In this document: piece after piece, positions 38,201 through 45,867 of the stretch
Numbering within the stretch: position 1 is the first letter of the stretch
Layout: every line of letters starts with the position of its first letter
Source: JBHJHP01 sp042219825
GTDB taxonomy: Bacteria; Bacteroidota; Bacteroidia; Bacteroidales; UBA5342
Reading direction: 5' to 3'
Assembly: GCF_042219825.1 (NCBI RefSeq)
Contig: NZ_JBHJHQ010000008.1
Coordinates: 124,001-188,000 of the forward strand
Length of the DNA: 64,000 nucleotides
Made by a program: the position numbers and the translations under genes
Notes under the pieces: generated by a model
The model's input: the letters and a program-made list of their open reading frames with translations, nothing else
What the model was told of the DNA's origin: nothing
Databases searched by the model: none

Positions 38201-38682
38201 GGACCCAAAATAAAAGCTATAGCGTTAACTGTATCCAGGAATACGACCCTGTAATGGACACATGGAGATTATTGAAACAAACCATGCCATTTAACCGGTC
38301 TGCCCTGGGAGGTGGTAAAATAGGAAACTTCGTGTATCTAACAGGTGGATATTCTGATGATCGTAACCCGAATACATTTGCAAATGACATCTGGCGTTTC
38401 AATCTCGATTCCTTATATACAGGATTCCAGGAAGTTCGGAAAACAAATGACAGGATCGTGTCAGTTTATCCCAATCCAACATCTTCTTCAGTCATCATTA
38501 AAGCATTGAATTCAGAACTATACCATATAGAGATTATTGCGTTGAACGGACAGACACTTTATGAAACCTCAATGACTGAATTGGAAAAACAGGTTGATGT
38601 GTCCGGGTTAAATACCGGGTTATACCTATTGAGGATTTCTTCCGGAAATATAGTAATCACAGAAAAACTGATCAAACTTTGA
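35224..38682 (+). CDS. Secreted FG-GAP/kelch/BIG2 multidomain protein with T9SS sorting domain
   Basis: An 1152-residue secreted protein. Signal peptide about 1-28. Residues about 30-380 are FG-GAP/VCBS propeller repeats, each with a calcium-type loop such as DLDTDGDMDII, DMDNDGDMDIVVA and DYDKDGDPDIVAT. Residues about 385-680 are kelch repeats (NNLIYVFGGRSNSG, DTLYLFGGFNSTD, EQIYVIGGLGNYN). An Ig-like BIG2 domain (about 690-765; WTSDNESVAIFENGYIKGIS, EGTATITAKL) precedes a second kelch propeller (about 770-1070). Residues about 1080-1152 are a T9SS type A sorting domain (VYPNPTSSSVIIKAL, GLNTGLYLLRISSGN, TEKLIKL). Propellers of this sort bind partners or carbohydrates; no enzymatic residues are evident. 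Has its own operator and terminator. Confidence 0.9.
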   Translation: MKRIYNSVSLQLMLTTLLCFTFISTVNGQWKRETINANAANQCAVFHADLDTDGDMDIIASSGFSTGELIWYENDGNANWTMHKIATNRGGVGISVYDINADDKPDIIYCSYMNNKVYWYQNNGGSPLTWTEHVAKSCTGPEISCIGDMDNDGDMDIVVALYTGNSVIWLENEGNGSTWTSHTIDNSMTGAAGCQAKDLNSDGMPDVACVSSSNGVLAFYLNENNGQNWTKSVIDNTLSGWSNLDAGDYDKDGDPDIVATGSSVSDVVVYENVSGNTISWNKHVVDGSLTGAFGTKFKDINSDGLLDVLATATNAGDVVWYKNNGGSPDEWTKITIDANLPSAWDCDAADFNGNGYPEVVANQEYTIANGILVMYTNPYGPAWQQMASMDVKRNGTTSCVLNNLIYVFGGRSNSGFTLDSADVYNTETNEWHNLAPVPVDLQSSSAEVINNKIYLTGGWRQTTSFFTIDSTFEYDPSNNEWTSKKPCPKKTGLNSSCVYNDTLYLFGGFNSTDQTGQQDALTYDPVNNSWDNVAEMIYKRGSAGIACVYDEQIYVIGGLGNYNGSGVMAKKPEKYSPGNGTWTELAEMPVPVIYHGGLIYKNKVYIFGGARYYGGDAINTIQEYDPETDSWRLMEGMPFNRIGSLNKVNNYAYIIGGDDGHNVSTAEVWRFNLDSLKEGCEDINIVQIDQTPVPDNIKVGESVRLFTNILPSDFANKTLEWTSDNESVAIFENGYIKGISEGTATITAKLKYGSCSDSHTVQVNGPAWQQVNNTVPGDLTCISENKIYVFGCGTSATAIGNKAWSYNTGTDTWTQLNDMPVGITEGGIGCIGDKIYLAGGWQGNWAATDSVLMYDTSNGTYAFNSKIPLKLGSSGSCLMDNKMYLFGGWGFPFPNVYHPYVVLSYDPESGSGDITSVPNMNYPHVMHATAEVIDGEIYVIGGVDLPSSYNVQRSEKFDGEKWSPIAEMPVPVTAHRSIVHDNKILVFGGDSLWTQNKSYSVNCIQEYDPVMDTWRLLKQTMPFNRSALGGGKIGNFVYLTGGYSDDRNPNTFANDIWRFNLDSLYTGFQEVRKTNDRIVSVYPNPTSSSVIIKALNSELYHIEIIALNGQTLYETSMTELEKQVDVSGLNTGLYLLRISSGNIVITEKLIKL

Positions 38683-38712
38683 TTTTGAATTAATAAGCTT
38701 AGGTACTTTGAG

Positions 38713-38741
38713 AAGCACAGGTTCAGGCCTGTGCTTTTTTT
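38713..38741 (+). terminator. Rho-independent terminator of the FG-GAP/kelch gene
   Basis: A 9-bp perfect stem (38713-38721 with 38728-38736), 6-base loop, then T to 38741. It is the intact version of the hairpin found after the two decayed sorting domains. The left 141-bp repeat begins directly after its T-tract. Confidence 0.88.
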
Positions 38742-38882
38742 CCCCTTGTATTTTCCCCAATGGGAGAAAGTAGATCAGATAAACTTAAGATTTCAACATT
38801 CCAGCCAAATCATAAAACTTTAAAGTTGTTAGTTTCCTTCCACCCTTGGGGGATCCCGATGTTTCGGGATAAGGATGGGGGA
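38742..38882 (+). repeat. 141-bp direct repeat, left copy
   Basis: Identical at 135 of 141 positions, with no gap, to 39310-39450; five of the six differences are transitions. It begins CCCCTTGTATTTTCCCC and ends in a small palindrome ATCCCGATG/CGGGAT followed by AAGGATGGGGGA. The pair encloses the DUF559 gene. Confidence 0.93.
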
Positions 38883-38912
38883 TATTTGGAATAAAAGAGT
38901 TAACTTTAGCAA

Positions 38913-39293
38913 ATGACCTACCCAAAACTAAACATAGAATCTACCCAAAACTTTGGAGCGACAAAAAGTACCTTTGAAAAGGCCCGAATCCTTCGAAAGC
39001 ATATGACCAAAACTGAAAAACTACTGTGGGAAAGGATTAGAAAAAAGCAAATTAATGGTTATCATTTCAGACGACAGCATCCGATTGATTGTTATATAGT
39101 AGATTTTTATTGCCATGAATTAAAACTTGTTATTGAGCTTGATGGGGAGATCCATCAGTTTCAAAAAGAATATGACAAGGAACGACAATCTGAACTGGAA
39201 GCAATTGGCTTGAAAGTATTAAGATTTCGAAATGAAGATGTTGAATACAGCATGGAAAGCGTTATTAGAACGATTAAAGAACATATTATATAA
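38913..39293 (+). CDS. DUF559 domain protein (Vsr-like endonuclease fold)
   Basis: A 126-residue protein of the DUF559 family, related to very-short-patch-repair (Vsr) and other PD-(D/E)xK-type nucleases. Landmarks are ARILRKHMTKTEKLLWERIR, INGYHFRRQHPIDCYIVDFY, LVIELDGEIHQ (the catalytic-type Asp and Glu) and GLKVLRFRNEDVE. The full family core is present, so it may be functional. Genes of this family are common and scattered in bacterial genomes, and their role is not settled. Here the gene sits alone between two 141-bp direct repeats, which is not typical of its neighbours and suggests it moved or was duplicated as a unit. Confidence 0.88.
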   Translation: MTYPKLNIESTQNFGATKSTFEKARILRKHMTKTEKLLWERIRKKQINGYHFRRQHPIDCYIVDFYCHELKLVIELDGEIHQFQKEYDKERQSELEAIGLKVLRFRNEDVEYSMESVIRTIKEHII

Positions 39294-39309
39294 TTTCCTG
39301 CTTTTCTCC

Positions 39310-39450
39310 CCCCTTGTATTTTCCCCAATGGGAGAAAGTAGATCAGATAAACTTAAGATTTCAACATTCCAGCCAAATCACAAAATTTTGAAGCTGTCAG
39401 TTTCCTTCCACCCTTGGGGGATCCCGATGTTTAGGGATAAGGATGGGGGA
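39310..39450 (+). repeat. 141-bp direct repeat, right copy
   Basis: Partner of 38742-38882, same length and orientation, starting 568 bp later. It begins 16 bp after the stop of the DUF559 gene. One change in the terminal palindrome (TTTAGGGAT in place of TTTCGGGAT) spoils its symmetry slightly. Confidence 0.93.
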
Positions 39451-39664
39451 ATAATTGCGTTTAGCAACCTGGAGAAAGCTTGTCCCGCTATGCGGGAGTC
39501 AGGACGGGGAACTTTCAGAGCATAAATACAAATGATCCAGGCAGTTTTGTTCCTCATTTGCAGCATTACCCCTAACCTAATATTTTTCAATTTTACTTTA
39601 TCTTGAACATAAGCTAAAATATTCATAAATTTGATAGTTAAGTCTTAAGGATAAACTCTCGCAT
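39451..39664. other. Intergenic stretch upstream of HTCS 2
   Basis: Contains another small palindrome (CCCGCTATGCGGG, 39483-39495, within a GGACGGGGA context similar to the other GC-rich elements) and, at 39626-39633, the -7 box of the HTCS gene. No gene is visible. Confidence 0.5.
39626..39633 (+). promoter_or_regulatory. -7 box of the second HTCS gene
   Basis: TAAATTTG, 39 bp upstream of the ATG, the same box and nearly the same distance as for the first HTCS gene. Confidence 0.55.
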
Positions 39665-42600
39665 ATGCTTCAGAATCAAAAATATCTGAAGATCATTTGT
39701 ACAGTATCTATCTGTCATTATTTTCATCCGTTCAGAATAGTACTGATCTTATTTTTTTTTGCCTTCCTGCATACCACCTTCCCCCAGGACTACTATTATG
39801 AAGTAAGTACAGTCCCACTGAAAGGCGAATTATCAAATTTCAGCGGTCAGTGGTTCCTGCAGGATTCTGAAGGATTTATCTGGTTTGGGTCAAGGGACGG
39901 CCTGTACCGTTACGATGGCTCAGGATTCAGGATCTTCAGAAATGATCCTTTTGATACTACAACCATATCCAATAATGTAATCGAGTCCATGGTTGAGGAT
40001 GATTCCGGTAATATTTGGATCGGCACTAAACGAGGCCTGAACCGGTACAGTAAACACGCCGAATCGTTTGAACGGTTTATGGCCCAACCCAACAAATCTA
40101 ACAGCCTGTTTTCTAATAATATAAAACAAGTATTACTTGACAGGAACGGGATACTTTGGATTGCACATTATGACGGACTGAGCAGATTTGACTACAGCAC
40201 CAAACAATTCAGAAATTACCTGATAGAAAGAAACGAAGCTGATGTAAGAAAACGATACCATACCGTGCAATCCATAGCATATGATACTGCCGGTTATATA
40301 TGGATGGATGTGGAGCGAATAATATACAGGCTAAACCTGTCATCCGATTCCATAGAATTTATTGGTGACAAATGGAACGAACCTATAATCAGAGATGTAT
40401 CAAATAACTACAAACTGGCACCCTGGGGAATTTATCCCGAACATTTCCAGAAAGAAGAATACCCTGAATTATATATTAATTCAAAAATCCTTGATTTTCC
40501 TGATAATACTTTTATAAGGACTGTTATGAAGGATAGTCAGGATAACACCTGGATAAGGACCGATAAAGGGATCTATGGATTTAACAGGAATCGCGAAAAT
40601 ATTTTTTTAAAAGTACATGACCATGATTATTGCACAACGCCTGAATATTATTTCTCATATTTTTTCATGGAAGATCATCACGGAGCTATCTGGTATTACA
40701 CTAATACAGGCATACATAGTATAAGCAGAAAATTGAAATATTTTAAAGTGGCTGATCCGGACCCTACAACTCAAAGCTATATCCATGATATATGCGAGGA
40801 AAATAAAAATGTATTCTGGGTGGCTTCACTGAACGGTATTTACAGGTTTAATCCCGAACAGGAGAGTTTTGATCTCCTCTATGGTGATCCGGGGGATGAA
40901 CCCTCACATCAGTATGCCGCCGAATGTATTTTAAAGGATAGCAGAGGAACTTTATGGATTGGGATGGCCCACCAGGGTTTGTTCAGGATAACGAACTCCA
41001 GCGGTTCAACATTGGATTATACGATAATTGGAGGGAAGAATGACGCATACAGCATCACCCGAACAAGGAATTTATTTGAAGACAGTAATCACAGAATATG
41101 GGTTTCTTTTGATAAACCAGGACCATGCCTTTATTATGATCTGTCAGCCCAAAAATTTATCAAACTTGAAAAACCCCCATATTCACAGGGCGAATTACCT
41201 CAGTATTTACGAATTACGCACGAACTGGATTCAGGTATTTTAATGGCAACGTCCCGGTCGGGTATCTATTTAATTTATCCTCCTTTCCGACAGATATCAG
41301 ATAAAAATGCTTCACCTGAGAAAATGATAAGATGTGTATTCCTGGATGAAAACGACGACAGATGTGAAATTCCAAATCCCCGTATAACACATATCGACAA
41401 ACAAGGGTCCATTTGGCTGACCAGTGCACTTGGGATGGTCAGGTTAAACAGAATTAATCCGGCAAATCTTGCAGAATACAGGATCCGGTTTTATACAACA
41501 AAAGATGGTTTGCTCAGTAATAATATTAATGATATAGATGAGGATAACAACGGGAATTTATGGATTACAACTGACCTGGGACTGTCCCGGTTCAACAACC
41601 AAAACAGTACGTTTAAGAATTTTAATACAAACAGCGGATTACCTGTAAAAGATGCACGTAAATTATTTAAGGCAAGCAATGGTAAACTATACTTCGGAAC
41701 CTATGATGGGATTGTTTCTTTTAATCCTGATGATATTAACCATTCCCTTGACAGTTCTGACTGTCCCGTGTATATAACCGATTTCATGATAAACGGAGTA
41801 AGTGTAAAACCTGGTGCTAATTCTGTTTTAGACCGATCAATAATTTATACAGACAATATAGAGCTCAAACACCATCAACACGACCTGTCTTTTTCTTTTG
41901 CTCTTCTGAACTATCAGAACCAGGGATTTAATCAGTACAGGTACAGGATGAAAGGGATAAGTGATGACTGGATTTATGCCAAAGACCGGAGATTTGTGAA
42001 CTACACCCATTTACAGCCCGGAAGGTATACCTTTTCAGTTACAGGGACCAATAACGAAGGTAAATGGAGCAAAAATCTGGCCTTATTGAATATTTACATC
42101 AAACCACCTCCATGGTTTACCTGGTATGCATTTTTGGTGTACGCTCTCATCCTGTTTTTCATAACTATCTGGATCAGGAGGTTCCGGATGAACCGGTTTA
42201 GACTTAATAAAACGATTGAAAGGGAACATCTTGAAAATGAAAAAGCACATGAAATCGACAAGCTCAAATCCCGCTTTTTCACCAATATCTCCCACGAATT
42301 CCGAACACCACTGACTCTGATCCGGGGGCCACTGGAAGATCTGTCAACGCAAAAGACCAGTACCATTTCAATGAACAGAGAATTGCTTGATATCATGCGA
42401 AGGAGCAGTTCCAGGCTACAAAACCTTATCAACCAGCTGCTTGACATTTCAAAACTGGAGACCGGAAATGTAAAATTGTGCGTAACAGAAGGTGATCTGG
42501 ATACATTCATTCGTACCATCATTCTTTCATTTATCTCACTGGCAGACAGCAAAAACATAAAATACAAATACGACCTGTCGGGATCGAACCTGCACCTTTG

Positions 42601-43843
42601 GTATGATGAAGATAAACTTGAAAAGATACTTTTAAACCTGGTATCCAATGCGTTCAAGTTTACACCTGCAAATGGATTAATAAAAATCAGATCTTCCTAC
42701 ATATATAAAGAAAATTCAGAAGATCCTGAATTCCTCGAATTTTCTGTCTCTGATACCGGGATAGGTATTCCTTCACAGAACATTGACAGAATTTTTGACC
42801 GTTTCTACCAGGTAAACAGTTCAAGTAAACGGGAAACTGAAGGTACAGGTATCGGACTTGCACTAACAAAAGAACTGGTTGATCTTTACCGTGGACACAT
42901 TGCGGTAAAAAGCAAAGAAGGAAAAGGAACTACATTTACACTTCATATTCCGGTTAGTAAAACTCAATTCAGTCAGGATGAACTGGCTGATCAAAGGCCG
43001 CTTAAGGAAGTAAGCCCTGATCCGGACTTATTGCATACGGATGTAAATCCATTGTACACTGCTATCCCGGATCTGGTTTTACCGAAAAACAAACCGGTCA
43101 TTCTTATCGTGGAAGATAATCCGGATCTTGTAAGGTATATATCAGGCAATTTAAATAACGCCTACAATATCCTTAAAGCTAAAAACGGAAAAGAAGGAAT
43201 GGGGAAGGCCATTCAAACCATACCTGATCTGATCATCAGTGATCTGATGATGCCGGTAATGAATGGTCTGGAAATGTGCAGAGCATTAAAAAATAATGAT
43301 AAGACCAGCCACATCCCTATCATCATGCTTACAGCCAGGGCGGACAAGAAAAGTAAACTGGAAGGACTGAATACAGGCGCAGACGACTACATCGTTAAAC
43401 CCTTTGATGCAAAGGAATTAAACATCAGGATTAAAAACCTTATTGAACAACGGCAAAGGCTGTGGCAAAAATTTAAAGACGACATTAAAGCCAGGGATAA
43501 AAATTCAGCCTTTATTAAGACCGAAGATCCCTTAATGAAAAAACTGATGGACATATTTGAGCAGCATTATACAGATCCTGATTTTAATATTGACGATATG
43601 AGCAATATTCTTAATTTAAGCAGAGCCCAGTTATTCCGTAAAATAAATGCTTTGGCCGGTGTGTCTCCAAATGAATTACGGCGGATTTACAGGATAAAAA
43701 AAGCAGCAGCATTAATTGAATCAGGGGATAGCAATATAAGCAGAATTGCGTTGGAGGTTGGTTTTAAAAGTGCCTCCCATTTTGCCAGTTCTTTTAAAAA
43801 ATATTACGGATTAAATCCTTCCGAATACAAAGATTCCTTCTAA
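39665..43843 (+). CDS. Hybrid two-component system regulator (HTCS), paralogue 2
   Basis: A 1392-residue paralogue of the 25492 product with the same plan: signal/anchor (about 18-40), Reg_prop sensor propellers (DSEGFIWFGSRDGLYRYDGS, DDSGNIWIGTKRGLNRYS, DNNGNLWITTDLGLSRFN), a Y_Y_Y domain (about 755-812), one membrane helix (about 817-838), HisKA with His877 in ISHEFRTPLTLIRG, HATPase (NLVSNAFKFTPANG, GTGIGLALTKEL), a receiver domain (VILIVEDNPDLVRY, Asp1193 in IISDLMMPV) and an AraC-type HTH (about 1290-1388; NLSRAQLFRKINALAGVSPN, VGFKSASHFASSFKKYYG). The DNA-recognition helices of the two paralogues are close (SRSQFFRKIHALTGETPNA against SRAQLFRKINALAGVSPNE), which fits binding to the same or similar operators. 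The sensor parts differ more. The target just downstream is operator C, starting 31 bases after the stop. Confidence 0.95.
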   Translation: MLQNQKYLKIICTVSICHYFHPFRIVLILFFFAFLHTTFPQDYYYEVSTVPLKGELSNFSGQWFLQDSEGFIWFGSRDGLYRYDGSGFRIFRNDPFDTTTISNNVIESMVEDDSGNIWIGTKRGLNRYSKHAESFERFMAQPNKSNSLFSNNIKQVLLDRNGILWIAHYDGLSRFDYSTKQFRNYLIERNEADVRKRYHTVQSIAYDTAGYIWMDVERIIYRLNLSSDSIEFIGDKWNEPIIRDVSNNYKLAPWGIYPEHFQKEEYPELYINSKILDFPDNTFIRTVMKDSQDNTWIRTDKGIYGFNRNRENIFLKVHDHDYCTTPEYYFSYFFMEDHHGAIWYYTNTGIHSISRKLKYFKVADPDPTTQSYIHDICEENKNVFWVASLNGIYRFNPEQESFDLLYGDPGDEPSHQYAAECILKDSRGTLWIGMAHQGLFRITNSSGSTLDYTIIGGKNDAYSITRTRNLFEDSNHRIWVSFDKPGPCLYYDLSAQKFIKLEKPPYSQGELPQYLRITHELDSGILMATSRSGIYLIYPPFRQISDKNASPEKMIRCVFLDENDDRCEIPNPRITHIDKQGSIWLTSALGMVRLNRINPANLAEYRIRFYTTKDGLLSNNINDIDEDNNGNLWITTDLGLSRFNNQNSTFKNFNTNSGLPVKDARKLFKASNGKLYFGTYDGIVSFNPDDINHSLDSSDCPVYITDFMINGVSVKPGANSVLDRSIIYTDNIELKHHQHDLSFSFALLNYQNQGFNQYRYRMKGISDDWIYAKDRRFVNYTHLQPGRYTFSVTGTNNEGKWSKNLALLNIYIKPPPWFTWYAFLVYALILFFITIWIRRFRMNRFRLNKTIEREHLENEKAHEIDKLKSRFFTNISHEFRTPLTLIRGPLEDLSTQKTSTISMNRELLDIMRRSSSRLQNLINQLLDISKLETGNVKLCVTEGDLDTFIRTIILSFISLADSKNIKYKYDLSGSNLHLWYDEDKLEKILLNLVSNAFKFTPANGLIKIRSSYIYKENSEDPEFLEFSVSDTGIGIPSQNIDRIFDRFYQVNSSSKRETEGTGIGLALTKELVDLYRGHIAVKSKEGKGTTFTLHIPVSKTQFSQDELADQRPLKEVSPDPDLLHTDVNPLYTAIPDLVLPKNKPVILIVEDNPDLVRYISGNLNNAYNILKAKNGKEGMGKAIQTIPDLIISDLMMPVMNGLEMCRALKNNDKTSHIPIIMLTARADKKSKLEGLNTGADDYIVKPFDAKELNIRIKNLIEQRQRLWQKFKDDIKARDKNSAFIKTEDPLMKKLMDIFEQHYTDPDFNIDDMSNILNLSRAQLFRKINALAGVSPNELRRIYRIKKAAALIESGDSNISRIALEVGFKSASHFASSFKKYYGLNPSEYKDSF

Positions 43844-43870
43844 AAGGAATAAAATCATAATTTCATGCCA

Positions 43871-43913
43871 TTTTGAGACGATACCGTTCTATTTTGAGAC
43901 GATACCGTTCGAC
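43871..43913 (+). promoter_or_regulatory. Direct-repeat operator C (proposed HTCS binding site)
   Basis: Two identical cores GAGACGATACCG (43875-43886 and 43896-43907), 21 bp apart, in the frame TTTTGAGACGATACCGTTC. A -7-like TATTTCTG (43938-43945) begins 31 bp after the second core, matching operator B in spacing but only 6 of 8 bases of meaning; TAAATTTA at 43932 is an alternative. Confidence 0.8.
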
Positions 43914-44032
43914 AAAGGAATTGTATTGCCTTAAATTTATTTCTGATTAGGTCCCGATTATATCTCTTGAAGTATATAAAATAAAAATACTTGATTAAAA
44001 CTGATTCCTTCAACGTATTAAAAATTTTCTCC

Positions 44033-44509
44033 ATGAAAAAACTTACAATACTCATCATCTGCCTTGGACTATTTTTCATTTCGAATGCACAGAAATTAAT
44101 TACAACAACAGGTGGCACTGCTTCTGGCACCAGTGGAACAGTAAGTTATACTGTGGGACAGATTAATTACCATACTCAAAGTGGAACAAATGGTTCAGTT
44201 GCTGAAGGCGTACAACAACCATTTGAAATCTCCGTATTTTCTTCGATTAAAGAAACCGATGGAATAACTCTGAATATCATGGCTTATCCAAATCCAACCT
44301 CGGCATGTCTAACATTGGACATAATAGATTTTGATATGAAGAATTTAAGTATTGAACTTTTTGACATAAACGGAAAACTATTAAAAACTGAAAATATTAC
44401 AAATGCCAAAACAAACATTGATATCAGCAAGCTTAACTCAGCAAGCTATTTGATTAAGGTAATTCGGGATAATAAAGAAGTAAAAACATTTAAAATCATA
44501 AAGAAATAA
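44033..44509 (+). CDS. Small secreted protein with T9SS type A sorting domain
   Basis: A 158-residue secreted protein. I start at 44033 (MKKLTILIICLGLFFISNA, signal peptide ending before QKL); the open frame extends 14 codons further up without signal-like sequence. The mature N-terminus (LITTTGGTASGTSGTVSYTV, then GQINYHTQ, VAEGVQQPFEI) is a motif often seen in short Bacteroidota secreted proteins. The remainder, about 80-158, is a T9SS sorting domain (MAYPNPTSACLTLDI, IELFDINGKLLKTENI, SYLIKVIRDNKEVKTFKIIKK). So almost the whole mature protein is export signal plus a short strand-rich part. First gene of a three-gene operon behind operator C. Function unknown. Confidence 0.82.
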   Translation: MKKLTILIICLGLFFISNAQKLITTTGGTASGTSGTVSYTVGQINYHTQSGTNGSVAEGVQQPFEISVFSSIKETDGITLNIMAYPNPTSACLTLDIIDFDMKNLSIELFDINGKLLKTENITNAKTNIDISKLNSASYLIKVIRDNKEVKTFKIIKK

Positions 44510-44522
44510 GGAGGACTAAACA

Positions 44523-45806
44523 ATGAGAAAGTTTTATACAGTTATAACAGGATTGTTGTTAACCACATTACTTTGGGCACAAAGTCCTGAAAAAATGAGC
44601 TACCAGGCAGTTGTTAGAAATTCAGCAAGCCAACTTTTAAGTAATTCATCCATTGGAATTCAAATTAGCATTATTCAGGGTTCAATATCTGGAACTACCG
44701 TATATATTGAAAGACATTTTCCAACTACAAATGAAAATGGTTTGGTTAGCCTTGAAATAGGAACCGGTACTGTAATAAGTGGTTCGTTCACTGATATTAA
44801 CTGGTCAACAGGTCCTTATTTTATTAAATCCGAAACAGATTTAAATGGCGGGGCAAATTACACCATTGAGGGGATAAACCAGATATTAAGTGTCCCATAT
44901 GCTCTATACGCAAAAACAGCCGAAACATTTAATGAGGTTGATCCTGTTTTTAATGCCTGGGATAAATCCTACAATGATTTGACCGAAAAACCGGATATTG
45001 GTGCTCAAATAGAATCCCGGGCTGTACTTTTAACAGGTAATCAGCATATAAACGGGAATAAACATTTTTATGATGAAACATATTTTAATGGTATAGGAAT
45101 ACCATATACTTTTGGTTTTGATTCAACCTATGTTGCTGACTCAGCAGCTTATATCGGATTTGGACACGGAGGACAAAGCGAAGATTACATAGGATACAAA
45201 AAAAACAGATTTTACTTTAAAGATTCTCCAGGCGGAGCAGATATTACTGACCCGGATGTGATTATTGGCGGTAATTTGGGAATAGGTATTAATGAACCAA
45301 CTGATAAACTTGATGTGAAGGGGAATATAAATATCTCCGGAGATTATAAATACTCTGCTCCTAAAACCGGATATTATCATGTTGGATGTTCAGAATTTAT
45401 CGCAAGAAACAACGATATTGGGAGCTGGTCATTACATGGTGATCAGGAATATGGCTCTTTTTCAGGAATTACAGGATCATGGAGAGCATTTGCTACCGTT
45501 CATCTACCCAATGGATCAAAAGTGAGTGAGGTCAGGGTATATTATGTAGATTGTAGTACCAATAATATGACTGTCTATTTCAGAAAAACCAGCTCAAGTG
45601 GAATTTCCCGTATTGATTTAGGATCTGTTACCTCAACGGAAACTGATTCACCAAATGCTCCGATTGCAAGACAAATGGCTATCCCGTTAAATGAAACTAT
45701 TAATAACCAAAATTACAGATATACTGTAATTTTTGAAAGTGCTCAAAATAATAATAATCACCGATTGTATAATGTTAGAATTAAATATACCATTAGTGAA
45801 TTATAA
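44523..45806 (+). CDS. Exported tail-fibre-like protein
   Basis: A 427-residue exported protein. Signal peptide about 1-19 (ending WAQ). Residues 20-140 form a domain widespread in Bacteroidota secreted proteins (PEKMSYQAVVRNSASQLLSN, FPTTNENGLVSLEIGTGTVI, NQILSVPYALYAKTAE). A middle section with EVDPVFNAWDKSYNDLTEKP and GNLGIGINEPTDKLDVKGNI is reminiscent of phage tail-fibre shaft and intramolecular-chaperone proteins. The last 150 residues (YHVGCSEFIARNNDIGSW onward) are a beta-rich domain I do not recognise. There is no T9SS sorting domain, so its route out is unclear. Begins 13 bp after the previous stop, hence same operon. Confidence 0.75.
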   Translation: MRKFYTVITGLLLTTLLWAQSPEKMSYQAVVRNSASQLLSNSSIGIQISIIQGSISGTTVYIERHFPTTNENGLVSLEIGTGTVISGSFTDINWSTGPYFIKSETDLNGGANYTIEGINQILSVPYALYAKTAETFNEVDPVFNAWDKSYNDLTEKPDIGAQIESRAVLLTGNQHINGNKHFYDETYFNGIGIPYTFGFDSTYVADSAAYIGFGHGGQSEDYIGYKKNRFYFKDSPGGADITDPDVIIGGNLGIGINEPTDKLDVKGNINISGDYKYSAPKTGYYHVGCSEFIARNNDIGSWSLHGDQEYGSFSGITGSWRAFATVHLPNGSKVSEVRVYYVDCSTNNMTVYFRKTSSSGISRIDLGSVTSTETDSPNAPIARQMAIPLNETINNQNYRYTVIFESAQNNNNHRLYNVRIKYTISEL

Positions 45807-45867
45807 CTAAAATTTACTGATTAACATGAAAATGTTGAATCATTAACCAGAATCAAAATTTATCAGC

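Noticed and set aside
42094..42657. 187-codon minus-strand open frame inside HTCS 2
   Set aside because: It is antisense to the conserved HisKA/HATPase region and has no independent features.
44523..45806. A prophage tail gene
   Set aside because: Only the shaft-like motifs resemble phage fibres; the protein has a signal peptide and no phage neighbours.
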